A stretch of DNA of 64,000 nucleotides from Anniella stebbinsi (lineage: Eukaryota > Chordata > Lepidosauria > Squamata > Anniellidae). Numbering within the stretch: position 1 is the first letter of the stretch; each line of letters starts with the position of its first letter. Both the position numbers and the translations under genes were made by a program. The notes beneath the pieces are model-generated. The model ran no database searches and had not been told where the DNA came from. It worked only from the letters and a program-made list of their open reading frames with translations. The stretch is from assembly GCA_029215795.1 (NCBI GenBank), contig JARDYH010000004.1, positions 203,030,017-203,094,016 on the forward strand, given 5' to 3'. Shown here piece by piece: positions 44,069 to 53,653 of this stretch.

Positions 44069-44225
44069 CAAAAGAAGGCAGGGCCTCTGCAACTTTAACT
44101 GTTGTGATGAAGAGGGAATTTCACCAGGAACTAATTGCATACAAATGACACTGGCTGAAATTCCCTTTTCTCAACAACTGTTAAAGTTACATGAGCCCTG
44201 ACCTGGAGTTTATCTGGTCACCCTG
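43742..44225. mobile_element. hAT-like fold-back element, 484 bp, duplication CCAGAGGG
   Basis: Long inverted arms start TAGGCTGACCAGATAAACTCC-like on the left and end in its inverse (ggagtttatctggtcaccctg) on the right, continuing for over 100 bp. Both sides are flanked by CCAGAGGG (43734-43741, 44226-44233), a perfect 8-bp duplication. Related copies occupy 46091-46255, 47471-48804 and 57784-58073. The loop holds a later insertion (next entry). No coding capacity. Confidence 0.9.
43880..44068 (+). repeat. L2/SINE-type tail with (ATT)n inside the fold-back loop
   Basis: 'ccccacctcgatccgaaggg' and 'agaggcaggctacaaataaa' followed by about fourteen ATT repeats. This separates the two arms of the fold-back and was acquired after it formed. 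Confidence 0.7.
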
Positions 44226-44233
44226 CCAGAGGG

Positions 44234-44648
44234 TGCTGCAAAGCTATCTGTAGCAATACCTTAAGCGAAGTTACCTAGACTCTTAAGGAAAGTCTGGTGT
44301 TGGATATCCTGTTTTGGGGTAAAAATGTTGATCTTGGCTCTTAGGGCAAGGAAATATCTAAGTATATGCTGTGTACCTACAGTATAATAAATTGTGGTAC
44401 ACATTAAATTTTCAGAGAACTACTAATATTTCCACATGTTCAATCAGCTCTCAAACCCCCAATCTTTCTGTTCAGGAATACTGAGATTTGAGCATGTTGC
44501 AAGTGGAGAGGAAGTCTTGGATGTTTTTCAGCTAGGTTTGATTGGATAGAGTGTAGAACGAATAGAGGGCAGTTGTTTATATTGCATGATACAGTGGTGC
44601 CATTGGACAGCACTGGAGTTTGCTAATGAAAGAGCTTTGCGTGTTCAG
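44234..44648. other. Nothing recognised
   Basis: No gene or repeat identified. Confidence 0.4.
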
Positions 44649-44835
44649 TAGGGTGACCATATTTTGGAAACCAAAAAGGAGGACAACATGGCCGCCCCAA
44701 GGGGGCGTGCCCACCAACATGGCCAGCCTCCAAGGGGGCGTGCCCACCAACATGGCCGGCCTCCAAGGGGGCGTGACCACCAACATGGCCAGCCCCCAAA
44801 GGGACGTGCCCACCCAAAGATGGCCTTCGTCACAT
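44649..44835. repeat. 33-bp minisatellite next to a TAGGGTGACCATAT terminus
   Basis: Starts with the terminus of the fold-back family, TAGGGTGACCATATTTTGG, then four copies of a 33-bp unit ('ccaagggggcgtgcccacca' plus 'acatggccagcct') from about 44686 to 44822. Because the period is a multiple of three, all frames stay open; these frames are not genes. Confidence 0.85.
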
Positions 44836-46090
44836 GTCTGATTTCACAGCACACAATTAAGACAAACCTGTTCTGCATAACATCTTCATGTTAAAATCAC
44901 TGAGACATTCAGTGTATCTGAAATTAACTTCACTCCTACTTTTGTAGCTTTTGCTGTACTTTAAAGCTTTTGCTATACTTTGTGTGATACAGTCTCCTTT
45001 TCCCTCACATATCTTTTCTGACTGCAAATCCTTCACTGGATGACCGTAGTCTCACCTTTCCTAACATTTAACACTCTTTCCTCATCACCTTTCTCATATC
45101 CATACTCACAGATTCAGCACTAAACAAATGAAGCAGTTGACAAGTGCAGAAAAATCTAGTACAGGAAAATCTAGTACAATAAATGAGTAATGTAGCATTC
45201 AGAAAGAGTATAAAATACTATTACCCTACAAACAGTCATGGAACAAAATGGACTAAAGGCTTGTAGCAGTTATTTCTCACTAGCATCTCTTAACTTGTTT
45301 CAACTTCTGGTTTATCAGTGAGAAACTAATCTAAAAATGTGTCATTATATCTCTGGTTCATTAGCCATGTAAACAAGCCCATGGTCAGTAGAGGTACAAA
45401 GAAAGGCCAGAACAGATGCCCATTATCACAATGCTAGACAAAGATCTTTCCCTCCTTTTATCCAAATGTCTCCTGAATTTACACTGCCTCAGTGTGCAGA
45501 GAACAGAAATCCCAATCAGAGAGTTTAATACTTTACCCAAAGAAAACTGAGTAGCAGATAACTCAGAAGCTATCATCTCCCTATGTCCTATCATACAATG
45601 CTATCCTATGACAACTCAGGAATAAGTCCTGTTGACTTCAATAAACCGTACTCCCAGATACATATGGGATTGCAGCTTCTTCACATTTGTTCACCTTAAT
45701 ATAGCAAGTGCAAGCCCCTCCTGTCAAGGAAAACTGTGCACTCACCAGAACCCGGCCTCGTGGATCATGCAACCAGCAGATGCTCTCAGAACGATGCTTT
45801 CAGAGCCTAGGAGTCCCAGACACAGTCAAACAAGACAAGACAAGCCACACTATGCACTCATATATTATCTTGCTGGGACAGAACAATTCTGGGACAAGGC
45901 AACACTTTGCTATCAACCAGACATAACAGTCATAAACAAAAATGAAAAACACACTACTTCATTGACATAGCACTACATAATGACACAAACGTTGCATTAA
46001 AGGAAGAGGGAAAGAGAAAACTATACACCACTGGCTATGTAAGTTAAAGAACTATGGTAACAGGAAAAAAGTTACAATTATTCCATTAGT
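44836..46090. other. Mostly unassigned
   Basis: 45605-45680 carries the short CCCATT-type repeat ('aataagtcctgttgacttca', 'atatgggattgcagctt'). Nothing else recognised. Confidence 0.4.
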
Positions 46091-46255
46091 TAGAGTGATT
46101 ATGGAAAGGAGGACAGGGATCCTGTATCTTTAATAGCTGTATTGAAAAGGGAATTTCAGCAAGTATCATTTGTATGCATGCAGCATCTGGTGATATTCCC
46201 TCTACATTACAACAGTTAAAGCTGCAGGAGCCCATCCTAGCATGACCAGATACTA
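46091..46255. mobile_element. Half of a fold-back element
   Basis: 'tagagtgattatggaaagga', 'gggaatttcagcaagtatca', 'gtatgcatgcagcatctggt' and 'aaagctgcaggagccc' match one arm of the 47628 units. The second arm is replaced by an AC-rich array. Confidence 0.7.
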
Positions 46256-46857
46256 AAGAAGGCAGACATACACACCCCAGGAAAGATCAGCAGTAGCAGC
46301 ATCCACGCACACCTCATGCTCACTAAAGGCAATAAAAATTAAAATTTACATACCCCTGCACACTTGCCCAAAGTGGGGGAAAACTCCACATCCTCCTGAA
46401 AGCAATTTAAACAACAACAACCTCCACACACACACTTAACTGGAAGAGGGGATAAAAATCCACCCCCACGCTCTCCAAAGGCAAAATAATAATGACAATA
46501 TTAATAATAAACCACCCACACAATGCAAAATAAAACAAAAACATGCACACACCCATTGCAATAAAATAATATTAAAAATACAACACTCACCCACATACCC
46601 ACCCAAGGAAAAATAATAAAAATCCAGACAAGCACCAAGGCAAAAAACAACCAACAGAACAAATACACACACTCACCAAGACTGAAAATACAATAAATAT
46701 CCACACACACCAGCATACTCACCCATGGCAAATCTAATAATAATTTTAAAACACACACACATGCACCACCCCAATTAATTCATCAAAATATAGCAAAAAT
46801 ATTAAAGAAAAGTTCACTAAACAGTAGCAGCACCCAACGATAAATGAAATCACATCC
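46256..46857. repeat. Degenerate AC/AAT-rich tandem repeat
   Basis: Recurrent phrases of the type 'cacacactcaccaag ... aaaataataaaaatcca' at roughly 50-70-bp intervals. The plus strand is strikingly poor in G and T. Likely an old minisatellite within the fold-back mosaic. Confidence 0.6.
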
Positions 46858-47470
46858 AGGCAGCCCCAGCCCCGAGTGCCAGGCCAGGCTAAGACGCCTG
46901 CACTCCCGACTGGGCCAGGCCACCCCATGGGCTTGAAGTCCAGCGTGTCATACTCCAGGCCAGGCCAGACTGCCCCACACCCGGCCAGGAATGCCCCAGG
47001 ACACCGGGTGAGGATGCTCCCCCACTGCGCCGCCCCATGGGTCACACTGGGTCAGGCTGCACTGGGTCAGGCTGCACTGTGCCAAGCTGTGCTGCCCGCA
47101 CGCCATGCCAACTTGCGCGCCGTGCCAGGCCGTGCCACCCTGCACTGGCCCAGCACCCGTCCACCCCGCTTCCGCCTCGTCAACCCCACGCCCGCCCATC
47201 TCGCATGACCTGCACACTTGCCCGCCGCACCCTATGCCCGCCCCACCCACCCCGCAACCAGCAGCTGTGCACCCCACAACCACTCCACCTGCCTCACCTG
47301 CAGTTTGCCTGCCCACCCCGCACTCCACCCCCGCGCACCCGCTAGCCTCGCCCCACGCCCACCCCACAACTGCACACCCCACAACCGCACACCCCACAAC
47401 TGCCTCATCCCACCCCACAACCCACTTGCCCCACCTGCACTGTACTCACCCCACGCCCACCTACCTAGGG
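46858..47470. repeat. C-rich degenerate minisatellite
   Basis: Overlapping short repeats such as 'caggccaggcc', 'gggtcaggctgcact', 'cccgcc' and 'gcaccccacaac', ending in several tandem 'accccacaactgcac' units near 47365-47405. Six-frame open reading of up to 156 codons follows from the composition, not from coding. Confidence 0.65.
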
Positions 47471-47627
47471 TAGGCTGACCATCTGAAAAGGAGGACAGGG
47501 CTCCTGTAACTTTAACAGTTGTAGAGAAAAGGGAATTTCAGCCAGTGCCATTTGTATGCAATTAGTTCCTGGTGAAATTCCCTCTTCATCACAAAGTTGC
47601 AGGGGGCCTGCCTTCTTTTGTATATGG
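47471..47627. mobile_element. Half of a fold-back element (43742 subtype)
   Basis: 'taggctgaccatctgaaaag', 'aactttaacagttgtagaga' and 'caattagttcctggtgaaat' match the left arm of 43742-44225 more closely than the 47628 units do. Confidence 0.7.
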
Positions 47628-47949
47628 TAGGGTGACCATATGAAAAGGAAGACAGGGCTCCTGTAACTTTTAACAGTTGCGTAGAGAAGGGAATTTCAGC
47701 TGGTGTCCTTTGTATGCATGCAGCACCTGGTGAAATTCCCTCTTCATCACTGTAGTTAAAGCTGCAGGAGCCCTGCCCGCTTTTGTACCTGGTCACTCTA
47801 GTATAGCTCCTGCAGCTTTAACTACAGTGATGAAGAAGGAATTTCACCAGGTGCTGCATGCATACAAAGGACACCAGCTGAAATTCCCTTCTCTGCGCAA
47901 CTGTTAAAAGTTACAGGAGCCCTGTCTTCCTTTTCATATGGTCACCCTA

Positions 47950-48059
47950 ATTTAAATGGAGTTTGCTTCTTTCCATGCACTTAAGCATGCTTAAGGAACG
48001 TTAGCAAGTGTTCCTTAAGCATGCTTAAGTGCATGGAAAGAAGCAAATTCCATTTAAAT
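47950..48059. repeat. ~110-bp near-perfect palindrome (array spacer 1)
   Basis: Arms of about 50 bp: 'gcttctttccatgcacttaa' and 'gcatgcttaaggaac' pair with 'gttccttaagcatgc' and 'ttaagtgcatggaaagaagc' around the loop 'gttagcaagt'. Ends are AT(T)TAAATGGA/TCCATTTAAAT. Confidence 0.95.
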
Positions 48060-48381
48060 TAGGGTGACCATATGAAAAGGAAGACAGGGCTCCTGTAACT
48101 TTTAACAGTTGCGTAGAGAAGGGAATTTCAGCTGGTGTCCTTTGTATGCATGCAGCACCTGGTGAAATTCCCTCTTCATCACTGTAGTTAAAGCTGCAGA
48201 AGCCCTGCCCGCTTTTGTACCTGGTCACTCTAGTATAGCTCCTGCAGCTTTAACTACAGTGATGAAGAGGGAATTTCACCAGGTGCTGCATGCATACAAA
48301 GGACACCAGCTGAAATTCCCTTCTCTATGCAACTGTTAAAAGTTACAGGAGCCCTGTCTTCCTTTTCATATGGTCACCCTA

Positions 48382-48489
48382 ATAAATGGAGTTTGCTTCT
48401 TTCCATGCACTTAAGCATGCTTAAGGAACGTTAGCAAGTGTTCCTTAAGCATGCTTAAGTGCATGGAAAGAAGCAAATTCCATTTAAAT
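48382..48489. repeat. ~108-bp near-perfect palindrome (array spacer 2)
   Basis: Same sequence as spacer 1 except a 2-3-base change at its left edge. It shows that the MITE and palindrome were amplified as one unit. Confidence 0.95.
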
Positions 48490-48804
48490 TAGGGTGACCA
48501 TATGAAAAGGAAGACAGGGCTCCTGTAACTTTTAACAGTTGCGTAGAGAAGGGAATTTCAGCTGGTGTCCTTTGTATGCATGCAGCACCTGGTGAAATTC
48601 CCTCTTCATCACTGTAGTTAAAGCTGCAGGAGCTATACTAGAGTGACCAGGTACAAAAGCGGGCAGGGCTCCTGCAGCTTTAACTACAGTGATGAAGAGG
48701 GAATTTCACCAGGTGCTGCATGCATACAAAGGACACCAGCTGAAATTCCCTTCTCTACACAACTGTTAAAAGTTACAGGAGCCCTGTCCTCCTTGGTCAC
48801 CCTA

Positions 48805-50175
48805 AGGAAGCCCCAGCAGGTGCCCCGCGCCCCTGCGCCGCCCCCCCGCCGTGCGCCTCCGTGCCGCCCCCCCACCCCGCGCCCCCGCATGGCACCCCCA
48901 CCCGCTCCTCGCCCCCGCGCCTCCCCCACACCCGCCGTGCGCACCCGCGCCGCCCCCCCGCCGCACGCACCCGCGCGGCCCCCCCCCCGCCGCGAGCACC
49001 CGCACCGCCCCCCCGCCGCGAGCCCCCGCGCCGCCCCCCCCGCCGCGAGCCCCCGCATGGCACCCCCCCCGCCCCGCGCCCCCGCGCCTCCTCCACACCC
49101 GCCGTGCGCACCCGCGCCGCCCCCCCGCCGCACGCACCCGCGCGGCCCCCCCCACCCGCCGCGAGCACCTGCACCACCTGCACCGCCCGCCCCGCCGCGA
49201 GCCCCCGTGCCGCCCCCCGCCGCGAGCCCCCGCACGGCACCCCCACCCGCCCCGCGCCCCCGCGCCTCCCCCCCACCCGCCGCGAGCACCAGCACCGCCC
49301 CCCCCGCCGCGAGCACCCGCGCCACCCCCCCCGCCGCGAGCACCCGCCCCGCCCCGCCGCCCCCCACCCACCGCGAGCACCCGCGCCGCCCCCCCACCCC
49401 CCACGCGCTCCTTACCTGCTGCTGCTGGGGCGTCCGTTTCCCTCCGTGCTTGGAATCTACTGAGAAACAGGCTTCTTGGCCTGTCTCTCAGCAGTGCGCC
49501 GAGTGATGACGTCATCACCCGGCGCGCTACTGAGGGATAGGCCGCGAAGCCTGTTTCTCAGTAGATTCCGAGCACCGGTGGGAAGCCCCAGCAGGTAAGT
49601 GCCCCGCGCCCCCGCGCCGCCCCCCCCGCCGTGCACCCCCGCGCCGCCCCCCCGCTCTGCGCCCCCGTGCCTCCCCCACACCTGCCACGCGCACCCGCGC
49701 GGCCCCCACACCCGCCGCGAGCACCCGCACGGCCCCCCCACCCGCCGTGAGCACCCGCACCGCCCCCCCGCCGCGAGCACCCGCGCCGCCCCCCCGCCGC
49801 GAGCACCCGCACCGCCCCCCCACCGTGAGCACCCACACCGCCGCCCCCCACCCACCGCGAGCACCCGCGCCGCCCCCCTACCCCCCACGCGCTCCTTACC
49901 TGCTGCTGCTGGGGCGTCCGTTTCCCTCCATGCTTGGAATCTACTGAGAAACAGGCTTCTTGGCCTGTCTCTCAGCAGTGCGCCGAGTGATGACGTCATC
50001 ACCCGGCGCGCTACTGAGGGATAGGCCGCGAAGCCTGTTTCTCAGTAGATTCCGAGCACCGGAGGGAAACGGACGCCCCAGCCGGTAGGTGCCTCGCGCC
50101 GCCAGCCTCGCGCCACCGCCGCGTGACCCCCCGCTGCCCCGGTTTGCCCCCGCCGCCCCGCGGTTGGCCCAGCTC
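48805..50175. repeat. GC-rich palindrome-cored array with 484-bp duplication
   Basis: Two 484-bp-spaced copies (for example 'gcttcttggc' at 49471 and 49955) each contain an inverted repeat about TGACGTCA (49507-49514; 49991-49998). It is set in 'gcgccgagtgatgac' and 'gtcatcacccggcgcgc' and flanked by 'tactgagaaacaggcttctt' and its inverse. Between them are C-rich minisatellite tracts of a ~26-bp unit ('ccgcgagcacccgcgccgcc'). C runs on the plus strand make the minus strand a strong G-quadruplex candidate. Open frames of 181-287 codons (Pro/Arg/Ala or Gly/Ala/Arg) are artefacts. Confidence 0.85.
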
Positions 50176-50316
50176 GCCCCAGGGCCATCTGGTCACCGTT
50201 TTGGGGGGCTAAATTTCCGGATTTGGCCCCCCAAAACGGTTTTTTCCGCCCGGATGCGGATTTGCACCCCATTTCCCGGATATGTCCGGACAAATCCGGG
50301 TGTCTGGTCACCCTAG
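50176..50316. mobile_element. Terminus of a hAT-like element ('ctggtcaccctag')
   Basis: Contains paired 'ccgttttggggggctaaatt' and 'ggccccccaaaacggttttt' arms and ends 'ccgggtgtctggtcacccta', a variant of the fold-back family TIR (TAGGGTGACCAG). Resembles the end at 24340-24372. Likely the right end of the element whose interior is the GC-rich array. Confidence 0.65.
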
Positions 50317-50865
50317 TTCAGGCATCTCCAGCTATTTCCCATGAGTGCAAGAAGTTGTATGAAACCATTTCCTGGTGAGTGCTGATCTCCAAAAATCTAG
50401 GCTTTTATTTTACACTGGGCCCTGCAGGCTTCTAATAACCTTGCCTTTGTTGTCAGTAACAATTCCCGAAAATTTGTGGCTGAACATTTTGAACAATTGT
50501 GCTCAGGTCCAAAATTCTTCAGTCCTCACCTAAGGGCAAGACAATAGTTTAACTATGATAATGGTATGGCCTTTTCTTCTTTTTTGAAGTTCAGCAATAG
50601 TACCATGTAAAGCATTTAATTGCTAAAAGAAATAATAAAGACTTTAACAGCATAAAAGGGACGTGTTCCATGTGATATATTAAAAGTTTCCGTTTAATGA
50701 CATTTCAACCTTGTTTTAATGCTCTGTGTTTTTATAGGGTGAGGTCTAGTGAACTGTTAGTTATGCATTTTTCACTAGGGACAGAAAAAGAAAAACTTCA
50801 GTGGTAGCTTAAATGGCTTAGTGTGTGTGAAGGGAAGGCCCAGGAGAACCACAGAGTGTCTGAGT
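50317..50865. other. Nothing recognised
   Basis: Unassigned AT-rich DNA. Confidence 0.4.
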
Positions 50866-51035
50866 TTCTATGGGAGACAGCCAGATGTCAGCTCGATGAG
50901 AAATTTGTGTCTGTTTCTGTGCAAAGGATAATAAACAGATGGAATATGTTACCGGAGAAGGCTATTGAAGCAAAGAGTACAAATGAGTCCAAGAGAAACC
51001 AAGATTTGTTTCTGGAGGATGTCGAGATATTATGA
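50866..51035 (+). pseudogene. Possible LINE ORF2 C-terminal relic
   Basis: The frame reads 'SVSVQRIINRWNMLPEKAIE' and then 'AKSTNESKRNQDLFLED'. R-x-x-x-x-W-N-x-L-P-x-x-x-x-x-A-x-S-x-x-x-F/x-K is the last conserved block of many CR1/L2/RTE-like ORF2 proteins. It is short and isolated, so chance is not excluded. Confidence 0.4.
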
Positions 51036-51720
51036 ATAGCTAGGACTTTTTACTCTCCTCCTGCCAAGTTAAGTAGCCATATTAAGAAGAAAAACAGTGG
51101 ATCTTTCTGACCTAACTTTTTATCTTCATCCTTCTCAGTTTCTGGAATTTCTGGGTCCTTTGTTTTGATGGACCCAGGGACTATGTAGGTTATTATTAGT
51201 ATTATTATCTGGCCTGGTGACCCAGCTGACAGTCATTTGAGAAATATAAATCTCCATTTTGGAGACTGAGCCTGCAAAGTCAATCACTTGTAATTGATAT
51301 GTGTGTGTAATAGCTAATGAACCATTTCCTTTGTCCTACTCAATTTCCCCCCACAGTGAGTTTAGTCACCTTTTTTTCTTGCTCAGACTGACCTGGACAG
51401 ACCCGGATTTTCCAGCATTCTTCCTTGCTTGAAGAGCCTTCACGGATATGGGAGCTCTCCTCTCAGACAGGCTCCATGAGTTGAGGAGAAATGCAATGCA
51501 ACAAAGGAGATGGGTGGGGCTATTGCACTCCCTCTCCTCACACACTGCCCTATTCAGGTACAGAACACCCAAATAGGGCTTATATGTGTGTTGATTCAAC
51601 CCAAATACAGCTATGCATGATCTGTACCTAAGATTAAGTAGACAGATTCACACAACCATCTGAATATGCATACATACAGTATGAATGTGTGTTCAATGTT
51701 ATGTGTAAATACCCCTTTTA
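51036..51720. other. Nothing recognised
   Basis: Unassigned; no exon or repeat recognised. Confidence 0.4.
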
Positions 51721-51898
51721 GGAACATAGGGTGTTGCCTTATACTGAGGCAGATCATCGGTCCATCTAGCTCAGTATTGTCGACATTGGCAGTGGCTCTC
51801 CTGGGTTTCAGGCAGGAATTCTTTTAGCCCTACCTGGAGACTCTGGGAACTCAATGTAGGGTCTTCTGCATGCGCTCTGCCACTGAGCTATGGCCCTT
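51721..51898 (-). mobile_element. tRNA-derived SINE (reversed), near full length
   Basis: Left edge 'ggaacatagggtgttgcctt' and 'actgaggcagatcat' is the inverted 3' end. 'agctcagtattgtcgacatt', 'gcagtggctctcctgggttt' and 'aggcaggaattcttttagcc' follow. The right part carries the degraded inverted B box ('gaactcaatg') and A box ('gccactgagctatggccc'). Confidence 0.85.
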
Positions 51899-52941
51899 CC
51901 ACAAGCTCCACCTTCTGCTGACTCTCATCGTTTCCTTGTAGTGGGAGTGATGAATAATTCTGCTATACAAAGAACATGTTATTTCCAACTGTGAATGGAT
52001 ACCTCAGGCTAAAGCAAGAATGCTTGTCTTACATGATTTCCCAGTTTGACAACCACATGAAGACCAGGGTCAGCCAGTTCCTATTAAGCCTTGCGGCAGA
52101 TACTCTGGCAATTTAAAACGGAACAACCAAACCAACATCTTGTTGGTTTGGTCACTAGAAAATGTTCCTTCCCTTCGTACATGAGGTTATAGACAAGCCA
52201 AATGCATAAACAGAGCTCTGTATGTGTGTGTGTTTTAAAATGCATCTAATGTTATGAAAAGGTTTAAAACAGAATATAGTTTATTTTCTAATTTTAAAAA
52301 ACACCAAACGCCTTTCACTGTGATGAATAGAATTGACCACGTGCACTATCTTTATTTCTGAAATGACCCTCACATAACCTCATGCGTTTTGCCCAGTTTT
52401 GTCAGGAGAAACTTCTTGAATATCTCTTTTCCTGTTTGTATATACATGTATGATCAAATACAGGCAAAGTATAAGGCTTACTGAAGATTATCCTAGTTAC
52501 CTTTCAGTGTAACATATCTAATGCACTAGTGTTACACATAAACATCTATAACAGTACTGGTGGTGGTGGTGTGTGTGCGTGTGTGCGTGTGTGAAAGCTT
52601 TAAAATTCTCCTATCTAGCCAAGTAAATATTTGTTTGTGTAACCCATCAAAAAACAGTTTTCTTTCACAGCAATTGGATTTAGTACTGAATCAAGTTATG
52701 TGTAGTTTCTTTTTTCCACCCTGAGGTTTACCTTTCCAAACTGAGATAACTTGCTAAAAATGTATTGCTCCACAATATTACGGTATGGGTTTCTGGACTT
52801 TGTTGTGTTACCCATTTATTATTAAAATCTAGAGCTGGGAAAATAGTACTTATTTTTGTTATTTATTCATTATCTTGTCCTTCCTCCAGGGAACTTAAGG
52901 CAGCAAACTTATCCACTCTGTGAGGAAGATTATGCTGAGAT
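51899..52941. other. Mostly unassigned; (TG)n at 52558-52598
   Basis: 'tggtggtggtggtgtgtgtg' then 'cgtgtgtgcgtgtgtg' forms a compound microsatellite. 52135-52152 shows a small palindrome 'accaacatcttgttggt'. Nothing else recognised. Confidence 0.45.
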
Positions 52942-52944
52942 ATA

Positions 52945-53500
52945 GGCCGTTTCTACACCAGGCTGTTTGCCTGGGATGGCCCCCTGCTGCTCCCTGTGAG
53001 TCCAAATGATGCACAGGAACTCCTGGGGGTGGGTGGGGGAGATGGCCACGGGATTTGCTAGGGATAAGGGATCCCTGGAAAATCCCAATTCTTACGTGGT
53101 CCCGGGAACTCCCCAGGACCGTGGGAGATGTGGCCGCCCATCCGAGCTGCTGCTGCGCTTACACATGAGTAAGTTCAGCAGCAGTAATGGGCATGGAGCC
53201 ACACCGCACGCCTCCATGCCCATCAGGGGAGGGGAGGCAAGTCCTCCACCCCCAGGATGGCAGGGGGGAAGGTACTCCCAATTTCATGTGTGATTTTTTT
53301 TACTTACCTTCTGTGATGGAGTGCAAGAGTGCTCTTCCCAGGTTTTTTTTTTGGTTTTTTTTAAATGGCACCCGCGACGACCCAGGAAGAAGCCGGGACG
53401 TCGTGCCCATTATGTGATATCAGAGTGACAATCCTGGAAGCAAGTACTTCCGGGATTGCCCTCCTTCCTTCCCTCTACATCCCGTGGTGTAGAAAGGGCC
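52945..53500. mobile_element. PIF/Harbinger-like MITE, 556 bp, ATA duplication
   Basis: Termini GGCCGTTTCTACACC and GGTGTAGAAAGGGCC are flanked by ATA (52942-52944, 53501-53503). The interior shares 'gatgtggccgcccatcc' and 'tgagtaagt' with 407-820, and 'gacccaggaagaagccggga' near the right. No transposase. Confidence 0.85.
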
Positions 53501-53653
53501 ATAGTGACTGATCCAAGGTCATACAGTCCCTGTTCAGATGACATGCTAAACCAGGTGGTTAAGCATTTTGAGCTAAATGTTATGGCTTAATGTTCATGTG
53601 AACCATTCCTAATAATGGTGGTTACATAACCATGGTTTAAACATGCTCACTAA

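Larger units (their letters stand above)
47628..48804. repeat. Tandem array of three fold-back MITEs, ~430-bp period
   Basis: Elements start TAGGGTGACCATATG at 47628, 48060 and 48490 (periods 432 and 430) and end in the inverse (ggtcaccct(a)) at 47949, 48381 and 48804. Each is about 315-322 bp and folds nearly end to end ('gaagacagggctcctgtaac' against 'gttacaggagccctgtcttc'). Copies one and two are almost identical. In copy three the central spacer (about 48631-48672) is inverted and the right TIR has lost 'ttcatatg'. Units are separated by the palindromes listed next. Confidence 0.9.

Noticed and set aside
46436..47473. Cys/Val/Phe-rich and Pro/His-rich frames in the AC- and C-rich tracts
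   Set aside because: They follow directly from simple-repeat composition and are open on both strands.
47628..48804. CRISPR-like array
   Set aside because: Three 430-bp units with conserved spacers in an amniote-type genome; unit and spacer sizes do not fit CRISPR.
48643..49540. Open frames of 181 to 287 codons on both strands, rich in Pro/Arg/Ala or Gly/Ala/Arg
   Set aside because: They lie in a GC-rich minisatellite where all frames are open; the composition is repetitive, and the largest begins inside a MITE arm. No domain or plausible start is present.
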